This document shows, in pieces, positions 50,582 to 59,011 of a DNA stretch of 59,040 nt (positions are counted from its first letter, which is position 1; every line of letters starts with the position of its first letter). Below the pieces are notes generated by a model. That model saw only the letters and a program-made list of their open reading frames with translations. It was not told the origin of the DNA and made no database searches. Made by a program: the position numbers and the translations under genes. Location: positions 1 to 59,040 of the forward strand of contig NZ_RHOF01000022.1 in the NCBI RefSeq assembly GCF_003946445.1. Direction: 5' to 3'. This DNA comes from Loigolactobacillus jiayinensis (GTDB lineage Bacteria > Bacillota > Bacilli > Lactobacillales > Lactobacillaceae).

Positions 50582-51217
50582 ATGTCACTCAGAAAAAATG
50601 TTGTTGCTACACTAATAACGTACTTAATTGTTTATTTACTGCCAACCGTGATCAATCTAGTATTACACCTCGGCAGTCATATTTATTGGGTGCAAACCAT
50701 CGATTATATTATTGGTGCGCTGATCCTAACCTATTTTTATTGGCGAACCAAAGACCGGCCAACATTAGAACAAAAATCAGTTAAGGGTAGCCGAGTTATT
50801 TTATGGGGCTTGTTGGGCGTTATTGCTGCTTTAGCGGCGCAATACTTAGCGAACATGATCGACCTCGCTTTATTCCATTCAATTCCTAATTCAACTAACA
50901 CTGCAACGATTCTAACCGTGATCAAAAGCTATCCAGTTTATATTTTGGCTACGATTATTGCTGCACCGATTATGGAAGAATTAGTTTTTCGCCGGACTAT
51001 CTTTGGTTCATTGGCACCATTTACCGGTAACGTGGGGGCTGCTCTGATTGCCAGCGTCATGTTTGCCATGGCCCACAACGACGGCCACCTATTGGTTTAC
51101 ACTGCTATTGGATTAGTTTTCTGCTATTTGTATCAAAAAACTGGCCGGATCCAAACTTCAATCATCAGCCATATGTTGATGAATGCGTTGGTGATTGGCA
51201 TTAGTTTATGGCACTAA
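50582..51217 (+). CDS. CPBP family intramembrane metalloprotease
   Basis: A 211-residue membrane protein with about six hydrophobic segments. The three CPBP (Abi, CAAX protease-like) motifs are MEELVFRRTI (EExxxR), FAMAHNDGH and SHMLMNALV. Lactobacillus members include bacteriocin immunity proteins (PlnI type), but no bacteriocin gene is near, so the function is open. GGAG lies 8 bases before ATG. Transcribed divergently from groES. Confidence 0.88.
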   Translation: MSLRKNVVATLITYLIVYLLPTVINLVLHLGSHIYWVQTIDYIIGALILTYFYWRTKDRPTLEQKSVKGSRVILWGLLGVIAALAAQYLANMIDLALFHSIPNSTNTATILTVIKSYPVYILATIIAAPIMEELVFRRTIFGSLAPFTGNVGAALIASVMFAMAHNDGHLLVYTAIGLVFCYLYQKTGRIQTSIISHMLMNALVIGISLWH

Positions 51218-51238
51218 GCTTAAAATGGACTTAATTGA

Positions 51239-51285
51239 AATAACCCTGTGACTGACAAATTTTGTCGTTCACAGGGTTATTTTGT
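51239..51285 (+). terminator. Terminator after the CPBP gene
   Basis: A 13-bp stem (51239-51251 with 51269-51281) with an inner GACAAA/TTTGTC stem, followed by a T-rich stretch on the plus strand. It also could serve the converging pgi transcript. Confidence 0.8.
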
Positions 51286-51437
51286 TGCACTGAATAATTA
51301 GAAGCGGAAATGATTAGTACTATCCGAGCACAAATAGTAAAACTAAAAAAACTGCCGCAATCGCAGATTCAAGCTTGTCTAGGTTCACAAGCAATTTACG
51401 ATTACAGCAGCTTTTTATCGATTATACAAACCCCATA

Positions 51438-52778
51438 TTACAAGCGTTCGTTTAATTCTTTACCAAGTTCTTCAAAGCCAGGTTTGCCTAACAGCGCAAA
51501 CATGTTCTTCTTGTACGCTTCAACACCTGGTTGATTGAATGGATTGATACCATTCATGTAACCAGATACAGCAACGGCACGTTCGAAGAAGTAGATCAAA
51601 TAACCTAAAGTGAAGGCATTTTGTTCAGGAATATGGACACTCATTACAGGAACGCCACCATCGTTATGGGCTAAAACAACCCCTTGGTAAGCTTTAGTAT
51701 TAACGAAGTCGATGGATTTGCCTTGTAGATAAGCTAAGCCATCTAAGTCACCGTCTTCAACAGGAACAGTCAAGTCATGAGTTGGTTTGTCAACCTTGAC
51801 AACTGTTTCCATTAAGTTACGCCGACCTTCTTGAATATATTGGCCCAATGAATGTAAGTCAGTGGTGAAGTTAGCTGAAGATGGGTAGATACCCTTTTGA
51901 TCCTTACCTTCAGATTCACCCATCAATTGCTTCCACCATTCAGAGAAGTATTGCAAGGTTGGTTCGTAGTTTTCTAATAATTCAGTTGTGTAGCCTTTGC
52001 GATACAAAATGTTACGCAAAGCAGCATATTTGTAGGCGTCATTTTTAGTGACATCAGGATCAGAATATTGATCTTCAGCAGCAGCAGCACCTTGCATTAA
52101 TTGATCAACATCACCGCCAGCAACAGCGATTGGCAATAAACCAACAGCAGTTAAGACTGTGAAACGACCACCAGTACCGTCAGGAATAACAAAGCTTTCG
52201 TAGCCTTCAGCGTCAGCTTCTTGCTTCAAAGCACCGTTTGCTTTATCAGTCGTAGCGTAAATGCGTTCTTTAGCGCCATCAGCACCGTATTTAGCAATTA
52301 ATTTTTCTTTGAAAACCCGGAAAGCAATGGAAGGTTCTGTTGTTGTACCAGATTTAGAAATAACGTTGATTGAAAAATCGCGGTCGCCGATCAATTCTAA
52401 TAAGTCATGCAAGTAAGTTGAGCTGATTGAGTTACCAGCGAAAAATACTTGTGGGGCTTTGCGGCCTGGGGCCATGTTGTAAAATGTGCCGCTTAAAAAA
52501 TCAATGGCAGCGCGAGCACCTAAATATGAACCACCGATACCGATTGCAACGAAAACTTCTGAATCGTTTTGGATTTTCTTTGCTGCGGCCTTGATCCGAG
52601 CAAATTCTTCCTTATCGTAATCATGTGGTAAGTGTAACCAGTCGCGCATTTGTGATTCAACACCAGTACCATCAACTAATTGGTTATGTGCTGCAGTAAC
52701 CATTGGTTGAATCTCATTGAGTTCGTTATCATGAACAAATTGACTAACGGCGGAATCATCGAATGTAATATGTGCCAT
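51438..52778 (-). CDS. pgi: Glucose-6-phosphate isomerase
   Basis: A 446-residue enzyme interconverting glucose-6-phosphate and fructose-6-phosphate. [22 protein letters not shown], and the signature [16 protein letters not shown]-like stretch (here [15 protein letters not shown]) and [13 protein letters not shown] are present. The length matches the bacterial family. GGGAGG lies upstream of ATG. Monocistronic. Confidence 0.98.
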   Translation of the reverse strand: MAHITFDDSAVSQFVHDNELNEIQPMVTAAHNQLVDGTGVESQMRDWLHLPHDYDKEEFARIKAAAKKIQNDSEVFVAIGIGGSYLGARAAIDFLSGTFYNMAPGRKAPQVFFAGNSISSTYLHDLLELIGDRDFSINVISKSGTTTEPSIAFRVFKEKLIAKYGADGAKERIYATTDKANGALKQEADAEGYESFVIPDGTGGRFTVLTAVGLLPIAVAGGDVDQLMQGAAAAEDQYSDPDVTKNDAYKYAALRNILYRKGYTTELLENYEPTLQYFSEWWKQLMGESEGKDQKGIYPSSANFTTDLHSLGQYIQEGRRNLMETVVKVDKPTHDLTVPVEDGDLDGLAYLQGKSIDFVNTKAYQGVVLAHNDGGVPVMSVHIPEQNAFTLGYLIYFFERAVAVSGYMNGINPFNQPGVEAYKKNMFALLGKPGFEELGKELNERL

Positions 52779-52922
52779 TAAAAATAGCCTCCCTTAATAT
52801 AGTAACTACCAGAAATAACTTTAGCCGCTTTGTGGCAAAATTGCAAGCAGGTTTACGCTATGAAAAGGCTTTTAAATTCAGAGCCCGTTTGAAAAATATT
52901 CAGTTGTCATTGGCATAAGATA

Positions 52923-52960
52923 GAAAAAACTGTTGATGCTATTGCATCAACAGTTTAATT
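52923..52960 (-). terminator. Terminator after the sugar transporter
   Basis: A perfect 13-bp stem (52927-52939 with 52944-52956), a 4-base loop and a T run on the minus strand. Confidence 0.92.
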
Positions 52961-52968
52961 AACTCAAA

Positions 52969-53829
52969 TTAGGCTTTCATATAGCCTAGTAAAATTCCGC
53001 CGCCGATGACAAACAAACAGCCAACGACCACATAGACCATTTCTCGCTTGGTTTTCTTTTCACCTAACAAGAAAATACTGCCTAATGTGGAAATAATGAT
53101 CCCTGTTTGTGACAAGGAGTATGAAACCGCCAAGCCGACCTTAGGAATGGAGAGGAACATGAAAATATTCCCAGCGCCCCATAATAGACCAGTAAAAATA
53201 TTTTTTACGGTTGCGATGTTACGAACATCCTTACCAATTGCCAAAATCAACGCGCCGATCAACATACCAATTGCTTGCGGTAAAATAACCGCAATCGCAT
53301 TAACTTGACCCCAATCGACAACGATCGTATAACCCATATAACCGATTGTTGAAATTAATAGAATCCGCATACCACGGCTTAACTCCGTGTTTTCTTTTTT
53401 AGCGATGTTGCTGGCTGGATCGTTACGTGAAGTTAGGGTCGCACCAACGATCAAAATAATCAATGCCAAAACACCAAGGCTAATTTCACGACCATTTTGC
53501 CATTCGTGGAACAACAGTGCACCAGCTAAGGTATTACCAACTAACTGCATCCCTGTTGACATTGGTACTGTTCGCGAAACACCCATCACTTGCATTGATT
53601 GGAATTGTTGTCCTTGACCAACACTCCATAACAAACCAGAAGCGATGCCGACAACGAATACCTTTACATTTATTACAGGATGATAAGCTACATAAGCGCC
53701 TATTGAAAATACCAATGCGCCAATTGTCATGCCGAGAGTTTGCTGATGCGCAGTGCCACCGAGCTTACCACTTACTAAACCGATACTGCCCCAACACAGC
53801 GCTGGGATCAGTGCAATTAAAATACTCAC
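52969..53829 (-). CDS. GRP (GlcU/RbsU-like) sugar transporter
   Basis: A 286-residue membrane protein with ten hydrophobic segments, in the glucose/ribose porter (GRP) family of the DMT superfamily. LIALIPALCWGSIGL at the start, WSVGQGQQFQSM, SRTVPMSTGMQLVGN and GLLWGAGNIFM are the family pattern. It probably imports glucose or ribose by proton symport. Start is GTG with GAGG 8 bases upstream. It stands alone; the neighbour pgi suggests hexose use. Confidence 0.9.
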   Translation of the reverse strand: MSILIALIPALCWGSIGLVSGKLGGTAHQQTLGMTIGALVFSIGAYVAYHPVINVKVFVVGIASGLLWSVGQGQQFQSMQVMGVSRTVPMSTGMQLVGNTLAGALLFHEWQNGREISLGVLALIILIVGATLTSRNDPASNIAKKENTELSRGMRILLISTIGYMGYTIVVDWGQVNAIAVILPQAIGMLIGALILAIGKDVRNIATVKNIFTGLLWGAGNIFMFLSIPKVGLAVSYSLSQTGIIISTLGSIFLLGEKKTKREMVYVVVGCLFVIGGGILLGYMKA

Positions 53830-53867
53830 GAAGCATTCCTCAATTCTGTCTTGATTTACGAAATTTC

Positions 53868-53898
53868 ATTTTACCGGTTGCAAACCAATGATGCAACC
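53868..53898 (-). promoter_or_regulatory. Promoter of the sugar transporter with an embedded inverted repeat
   Basis: TTGCAT and TAAAAT with 17 bases between them on the minus strand. ggttgca (53876-53882) and tgcaacc (53892-53898) form an inverted repeat across the spacer and -35, so a repressor site is likely. The spacer also holds GGTTGCAAACC, found again at 58384-58394. Confidence 0.6.
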
Positions 53899-54126
53899 CT
53901 TTTTTACTTTTAAAAAGTAACTAATTTACTGGTATAGGATACTGACTTACCTTTTTAACAATTCAATGAAAGCTATGACTGTTCTTTCATTTGTGGGTAT
54001 TGCAGGTTTTACAAAAGCCTTATAGTAAGCGATTTTAGATGAAAACAATCTATGAAAACATTTTTAAAGCATTGTTTCATTCAATCCTATGACTTAATAA
54101 ATGTTGTTTCAGGCGTTCAGCTCAAA

Positions 54127-54142
54127 TGAGAGCGCTAACTCA
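54127..54142. promoter_or_regulatory. cre-like site
   Basis: TGAGAGCGCTAACTCA, 12 of 14 core positions matching the CcpA consensus. It lies about 240 bases before the sugar transporter promoter and 70 bases past the vanZ stop; which gene it might control is unclear. The rest of 53830-54211 is A/T-rich and shows no gene. Confidence 0.4.
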
Positions 54143-54179
54143 TTAACAGGTCCAACCAGAAAAAATATTGGTCTGTCGT

Positions 54180-54214
54180 AGAAAAAAAGTCTCAGCAATC
54201 AATGCCAAGACTTA
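54180..54214 (-). terminator. Terminator after the vanZ gene
   Basis: AAGTCTTGGCA / TGCTGAGACTT stem overlapping the stop codon, followed by a T run on the minus strand. Confidence 0.7.
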
Positions 54215-54877
54215 CTTAACTTGTATTTTAAATTTTCGCCATAACCATTGCACGCCACACCAACCTAAATAAACCGTAAAACCAACCAAACATCCTAGAG
54301 CGTTAAATGTGACGTCATCGATATCAGCAATACCCGTCGATAAAAGAAATTGTAACGTTTCAATGATCAGCGAAACCCCGACACCTAATAAGTAGACTTG
54401 CAAAAATTGTACCGGCAACCAGCGTTGGTTATCCTGCAACCGTACCCCGTAGCTAAAGCCTAACGGTACAAACCATAAAATGTTACCAAATAAGTTATAC
54501 ATGAAATCAAACTTTGACGTCCCCTGCGCTAATTTTAACGTCTCAACAAATGGCGTCGTATTGATAGCTTCATGGGTCAATTGTAAGTGCGCCCAAAACT
54601 GGCTTGGCCAATAGATCCGCCGTAAAGCAGTCAATGAAAATAACAACAATAAGTAAATGACCAACACCCACAAATACAGTTCACGCCGCCAAAAAGCAGG
54701 CTGCCGGGTTAATCGGTGCCGCCGCCATAAATAAAACAACCGTAGCGCTAGAAAAATCAAAAAGTACAACAATGTCTTATCTAGACTATAAAAAATCAAA
54801 CGAATCAACGGAAAATGGTTGATGTGGGCGGCATAATGCGCGGCCACTAGCCGATAAAGTGGCCCCAAAAAGATCAT
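54212..54877 (-). CDS. VanZ family membrane protein
   Basis: A 221-residue protein with five hydrophobic segments. The VanZ pattern NLFGNILWFVPLGF and IIETLQFLLSTGIADIDDVTFNALG is clear. VanZ gives low-level teicoplanin resistance in enterococci, but chromosomal relatives in lactobacilli have unknown roles. GGAAGGGG lies before the ATG. It is divergent from the LtaS-type gene. Confidence 0.88.
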   Translation of the reverse strand: MIFLGPLYRLVAAHYAAHINHFPLIRLIFYSLDKTLLYFLIFLALRLFYLWRRHRLTRQPAFWRRELYLWVLVIYLLLLFSLTALRRIYWPSQFWAHLQLTHEAINTTPFVETLKLAQGTSKFDFMYNLFGNILWFVPLGFSYGVRLQDNQRWLPVQFLQVYLLGVGVSLIIETLQFLLSTGIADIDDVTFNALGCLVGFTVYLGWCGVQWLWRKFKIQVK

Positions 54878-55039
54878 AAATACGCCCCTTCCCTCTTTAC
54901 ATCACTGCTTTATAGTTTAGCAAAATATAACGCATAAAACGATTCAAAACACTGTATTTGTAAAAACTTAAATTATCGTTGTACCCGCACCAAACATACC
55001 AGCTTTCACTGACCTTTTTCTTCTACCTGTGACCCTAGT

Positions 55040-55069
55040 TTGACAAGTGATTTCGTTTACGCGTACAAT
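55040..55069 (+). promoter_or_regulatory. Promoter of the LtaS-like gene
   Basis: TTGACA and TACAAT with an 18-base spacer on the plus strand, giving an untranslated leader of about 115 bases. The rest of the 313-bp gap (54878-55190) holds no convincing gene. Confidence 0.8.
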
Positions 55070-55190
55070 ATCTGAGAACTGATTTAACGGTAACATAACG
55101 CAAAATGATGCGGTTAATATGACACAGAAAAATTTTAAATTATTTTTTAAGTGATCAGCAAATGACATAATTAAAGGAGTTTAATTCCTC

Positions 55191-57377
55191 GTGAAGCACT
55201 TATTTAAACGACTACACACTTTCGTTGATCAACGCAATGGTTTCTTCATCTTATTAGTTGTCCTTTTTTGGCTAAAGACGATGTTCGCCTACTACGTTGA
55301 TTTTTCATTAGGAGTCAGTGGTATTTTTCAACACTTCATTTTATGGTTGAACCCATTGGCAACTACCTTATTGGTTTTAGGGTTAGCCTTATATATTCAA
55401 CAACCAAAGTTGCGCTATTTTGGCATGATGATCTTGTCCGCAGCCAATACGGCACTGCTGTACTTCAACGTTATCTATTATCGCCAATTTACTGACTTCA
55501 TGACCATCAATACGATTCTAGGTTACTCCAAAGTGTCCGAAGGGCTTAGCGGCAGTTCATTGGCCCTAGCACGACCTTATGACGTACTTTATTGGCTGGA
55601 TTTGATTATCTTAGTGATTTTGTTATTAGCTCACTTGATCAAAATTGATCAACGCCCGATTCAGCGGCACCTGCCCTTTGCCATCACCTCAGTGGCCGTG
55701 TTACTGTTTTCCGTAAACCTAACCTTAGGTGAATCAAATCGGCCGCAATTATTGACGCGGACCTTTGATCGTAATTACATTGTGAAGTATTTAGGCTTGG
55801 ACGCCTATACTGTGTACGATGCAGTAAAAACCGCCCAAAATAACCAAACACGCGCGTCAGCCAATGGCTCTGATTTAACGAATGTACTCGCCTTTATCAA
55901 TCAGCATTACGCTGCACCTGATTCTAAAATGTATGGTATTGCTAAGGGCCGCAACGTGATCATCATTCATTTGGAAAGTTTCCAACAATTTTTGATCGAC
56001 TATAAAGTTGATGGTCGCGAAGTCACGCCATTTTTAAACAGCTTGTATCATAGTGATCAAACTTATGCCTTTAGCAACTTTTTCCATCAAGTTGGTCAAG
56101 GTAAAACTAGCGATGCCGAAAACATGTTAGAAACCAGCGTTTACGGTTTGCCCCAAGGCTCCGTGTTCACGGCATTAGGTTCAGACAATACTTTCCAAGC
56201 CGCACCGGCAATTTTAGCGCAAAAAGCTGGCTATAGTTCGGCAGTATTTCACGGTAATGTGGGCTCTTTCTGGAATCGCGATAACGTCTATAAGAATATG
56301 GGTTATCAAAACTTCTTTGATGCCTCCTACTTTGATACAACCGGTGACCGTTCTGAACAATATGGGTTAAAGGATAAACTACTATTCCACGATTCTGTTA
56401 AATATTTGGAACAATTGCAGCAACCATTTTACGCTAAGTTTATTACCGTCACGAATCATTTTCCATTCCCGTTGGATAGTGAAGATACCGACTTCCCATT
56501 ACCGACAACGGATGATAAGGCAGTGAACAATTACTTCGCCACCGCACATTATCTGGATCAAGCGCTGCAGGAATTTTTCACTTATTTAAAGAGTAGCGGC
56601 TTGTATGATAATTCGATGATCGTACTGTATGGTGACCATTATGGCTTATCTAATAGCGATAATTTAAGCCTTGCTGAGTTGTTAGGCAAATCATCAGATA
56701 CCTGGAATGACTACGACAACGCACAACTACAGCGTGTTCCATTAATGATCCATATTCCCGGACAACACAGTGGCGGTATTCAAAAACAATATGGTGGTGA
56801 AATTGACGTGCTACCAACTATTGAGCATTTGTTAGGTATCGATAATAAAGGCTACGTGCAATTTGGCACTGATCTTTTTTCACCTGATCACGATCAAGTT
56901 GTCGCATTTCGTAATACTAATTTCGTGACCCCCACCCATACCGTGCTTGATGGCACGATCTACAATAAGAATGGCGAAGAAATAACCCACCCTAGCACTG
57001 CGTTACAAGCCACCGTCAAGCGCCAACAAGCTAAGGTACAAAATGAATTACAGCTATCCGATACGGTAAATAATAAAAACTTACTACGCTTCTATACACC
57101 AGCTGGCTTTACACCAGTTGACCCAGAAAACTATGACTATAAAAATGACTTTGCTAAATTGAAGTTAGCCCGCGAAAAACTAGGCAATTTATCCACTAGT
57201 CTGTATTCAAAAAATGATGATCAGACAACTAGTACTCACTATAAAACTGATGCCCCTGAGCTATCTGACAGTGACAGCAGCGATAATAGTAGTGATAATA
57301 GCAACGATAGTGAAGCAAATAGTAGCCAGGCCAGTAGTCAGTCAAATCAAGTCAGCACCGATAGCACCAGTAAATAA
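55191..57377 (+). CDS. Lipoteichoic acid synthase-type membrane sulfatase (LtaS family)
   Basis: A 728-residue protein: five membrane segments (within residues 1-180), then an extracellular sulfatase-fold domain. The catalytic Thr is in GQGKTSDAEN (near residue 300), with metal ligands in IIIHLESFQ, GDHYG and the HFPF area, as in S. aureus LtaS. It polymerises glycerol phosphate from phosphatidylglycerol onto a glycolipid anchor. The last ~70 residues are a Ser/Asp/Asn-rich tail (DSDSSDNSSDNSNDSEANSS), unlike staphylococcal LtaS. Paralogues (LtaP, YfnI types) exist, so it may not be the main synthase. Start GTG with GGAG 11 bases upstream. Confidence 0.9.
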   Translation: MKHLFKRLHTFVDQRNGFFILLVVLFWLKTMFAYYVDFSLGVSGIFQHFILWLNPLATTLLVLGLALYIQQPKLRYFGMMILSAANTALLYFNVIYYRQFTDFMTINTILGYSKVSEGLSGSSLALARPYDVLYWLDLIILVILLLAHLIKIDQRPIQRHLPFAITSVAVLLFSVNLTLGESNRPQLLTRTFDRNYIVKYLGLDAYTVYDAVKTAQNNQTRASANGSDLTNVLAFINQHYAAPDSKMYGIAKGRNVIIIHLESFQQFLIDYKVDGREVTPFLNSLYHSDQTYAFSNFFHQVGQGKTSDAENMLETSVYGLPQGSVFTALGSDNTFQAAPAILAQKAGYSSAVFHGNVGSFWNRDNVYKNMGYQNFFDASYFDTTGDRSEQYGLKDKLLFHDSVKYLEQLQQPFYAKFITVTNHFPFPLDSEDTDFPLPTTDDKAVNNYFATAHYLDQALQEFFTYLKSSGLYDNSMIVLYGDHYGLSNSDNLSLAELLGKSSDTWNDYDNAQLQRVPLMIHIPGQHSGGIQKQYGGEIDVLPTIEHLLGIDNKGYVQFGTDLFSPDHDQVVAFRNTNFVTPTHTVLDGTIYNKNGEEITHPSTALQATVKRQQAKVQNELQLSDTVNNKNLLRFYTPAGFTPVDPENYDYKNDFAKLKLAREKLGNLSTSLYSKNDDQTTSTHYKTDAPELSDSDSSDNSSDNSNDSEANSSQASSQSNQVSTDSTSK

Positions 57378-57402
57378 ATTCACCAGTCATTAAGGTTAAT
57401 TG

Positions 57403-57450
57403 ATAAGTACATCAATGCTGCTAAAACAACATTGATGTACTTATTTTTAT
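57403..57450 (+). terminator. Terminator after the LtaS-like gene
   Basis: A perfect 15-bp stem (57403-57417 with 57430-57444) and a TTTTTAT tail on the plus strand. Confidence 0.9.
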
Positions 57451-57542
57451 TTACAGCACTAGATTAGCCTAGGTCAGTCAGCTACGAACTGTTATTCGTG
57501 ATTTTAGTCAAGTAACTTCACACTTTTTTCAAAATATTTTTC

Positions 57543-57548
57543 TATAAT
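57543..57548 (+). promoter_or_regulatory. -10 box for the FtsX-like permease gene
   Basis: TATAAT 24 bases before the start codon, with a poor -35. The preceding terminator makes a separate transcript likely. Confidence 0.5.
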
Positions 57549-57571
57549 AGGGTTTGTAATGAGGTGAGTTT

Positions 57572-58357
57572 ATGCGGGTGATTCAGCGGGTATTTGCGAG
57601 TTTGCGCTATCATTGGCGTTATGCTCTTTTATTTGGTACGCTGGCCGTTTTATTTTTAGTCAGTGGCCTATCCACTCTAATCGTTCAGGACATTCAAAGC
57701 CATGCGCTGAGCTTATTTGAACAACGCATGGATATCATTGATCGCACCACCAAAACTCTGACGCGCTGGCCAATTTTACGCAAGTTACTTCATGTTCGTC
57801 AGGGCATCGTGAGTGACACGCAATTGCTTTATAATTGCCTTTTTGGTGGCTTTATCGTGCTAGTGTTAGTACTGATTATTCTCACTTTAATTCAGCGTAA
57901 ACATGAATTTTCAATATATCAACTCGCTGGCAAAGGAACGGCAGATATTAGTTTGCAGTTTGCCTTGGAAAATCTGATTTTATTCATGATTGCCTTTTTT
58001 GGTATCACCATTTTGTTACTAGCTATCCAAGGTTGGTACTTAAATGGCTTGGTGGAGATCAACCAAACTTGGTTTACTGAAAAGTTACCAGCTGATCTCA
58101 AAAAACTGGCCACCACCGGTACCAGTCAACCGTGGCAGAACTTCAATCAATTATTCCAGCATCAATTTACAACGTTTAATGGTCATTTATTACTATTCGA
58201 TCAAGGTAGCCGTAATCCCAACGGTTTAGCCGATTACGATCGCAACTTATGGACTATTTTTTGGCAAGGTGGCGGGATGATCTTTTTAACCAGTTATTTG
58301 AGTGCCTCATTTTATAATTGGCATATCAGCCGTCAAGCACGCGCAACTATAAAATGA
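57572..58357 (+). CDS. FtsX-like/MacB-type permease protein
   Basis: A 261-residue membrane protein with four hydrophobic segments (about residues 16-38, 88-110, 133-155, 233-252). The short region RKHEFSIYQLAGKGTADISLQFALENLI between segments two and three resembles the coupling segment of FtsX/MacB permeases (RxxExxxLxxLGxxxxxI). The external loop between segments one and two is small; a second loop of ~75 residues follows segment three. Start ATG with GAGGTGA upstream. The next gene encodes a degenerate ABC ATPase-like protein, so the two likely act as a pair. Substrate unknown. Confidence 0.7.
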   Translation: MRVIQRVFASLRYHWRYALLFGTLAVLFLVSGLSTLIVQDIQSHALSLFEQRMDIIDRTTKTLTRWPILRKLLHVRQGIVSDTQLLYNCLFGGFIVLVLVLIILTLIQRKHEFSIYQLAGKGTADISLQFALENLILFMIAFFGITILLLAIQGWYLNGLVEINQTWFTEKLPADLKKLATTGTSQPWQNFNQLFQHQFTTFNGHLLLFDQGSRNPNGLADYDRNLWTIFWQGGGMIFLTSYLSASFYNWHISRQARATIK

Positions 58358-58381
58358 TAGTCCTACTCAAGCGATGTTAGC

Positions 58382-58396
58382 GTGGTTGCAAACCAC
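58382..58396 (+). promoter_or_regulatory. Palindrome GTGGTT-GCA-AACCAC between the permease and ATPase-like genes
   Basis: Six-base arms with a three-base centre. The core GGTTGCAAACC also lies in the sugar transporter promoter. It is either an operator or a small mRNA hairpin. Confidence 0.4.
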
Positions 58397-58417
58397 TCGT
58401 TAGTAAAGGAGCAAATC

Positions 58418-59011
58418 ATGTTCTCTTTCTATTCAATTAAAAATCAAACTAATTTTTTAGATAAATGGCAGACCGTGTTTACGCCGGCGCAGCTCTATTT
58501 TCTTAGCGTGCCAGAAGCAGACCAACGGCAAAAAATTATTCAACAGTATCTAAAATTATTCACGCAGCACCATTTGAATAAGCGTTTGGGCATCATCACT
58601 GCGCAAGAAGATATTTTGTTACCCTACCTAAGCGTACGCGAAAATATTTTGCTAAATTTAAATGGCAGCACCAAAAAGAAGCACCAATGGCAAACAACCC
58701 ATAGCCATGACTTTTTTGAAAAAGAAGGCAGCGAGTTGACCACCACCGAGCGCTTCTACGTTCAGCTGTACCGTAATCTATTTGCTGGTAAAGACATTAT
58801 TTTAATTGATGCAAGTTTAGATGATTATCCGCCAGCAGAGATGCGCGCAGTCCTACAAAAACTAAACCAACTATTAGTTAGTGCCCCTTTGACCATCATC
58901 TTTCTTACTGCCAATCAGGAATTACTGAACAGTGAACACGAACAAAGCATCCGTACGATTCCATTTTTAAACGATATCAAAAAAGTTTGGCTCTTTGTCA
59001 AATCCTGTTGA
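58418..59011 (+). pseudogene. Degenerate ABC ATPase-like protein, C-terminus replaced by IS sequence
   Basis: Currently a 197-residue reading frame, start ATG with AAAGGAG upstream. It follows the ABC nucleotide-binding-domain plan: a Q-loop-like AQEDILLPYLSVRENILL (Q63), a signature-region SELTTTERFYVQLYRNL without the GG pair, Walker B DIILIDASLDD (D131 kept, catalytic Glu replaced by Ala132), and a switch region LTANQE where His is Ala165. No Walker A (GxxGxGKS/T) is visible. So ATP hydrolysis is unlikely; it may be a regulatory pseudo-ATPase for the adjoining permease. The last seven residues (WLFVKSC) and the stop are encoded by the IS terminus, so the native end is lost, probably by only a few residues. 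Whether the truncated protein works is unknown. Confidence 0.6.

Noticed and set aside
51310-51534. Plus-strand 74-residue frame after the CPBP terminator
   Set aside because: Its second half overlaps the 3' end of pgi on the opposite strand and it has no ribosome site or recognisable product.
54968-55168. Small 66-residue minus-strand frame with a hydrophobic segment between vanZ and the LtaS-like gene
   Set aside because: No ribosome binding site on its strand, it lies across the strong plus-strand promoter and leader of the LtaS-like gene, and no family is recognised.
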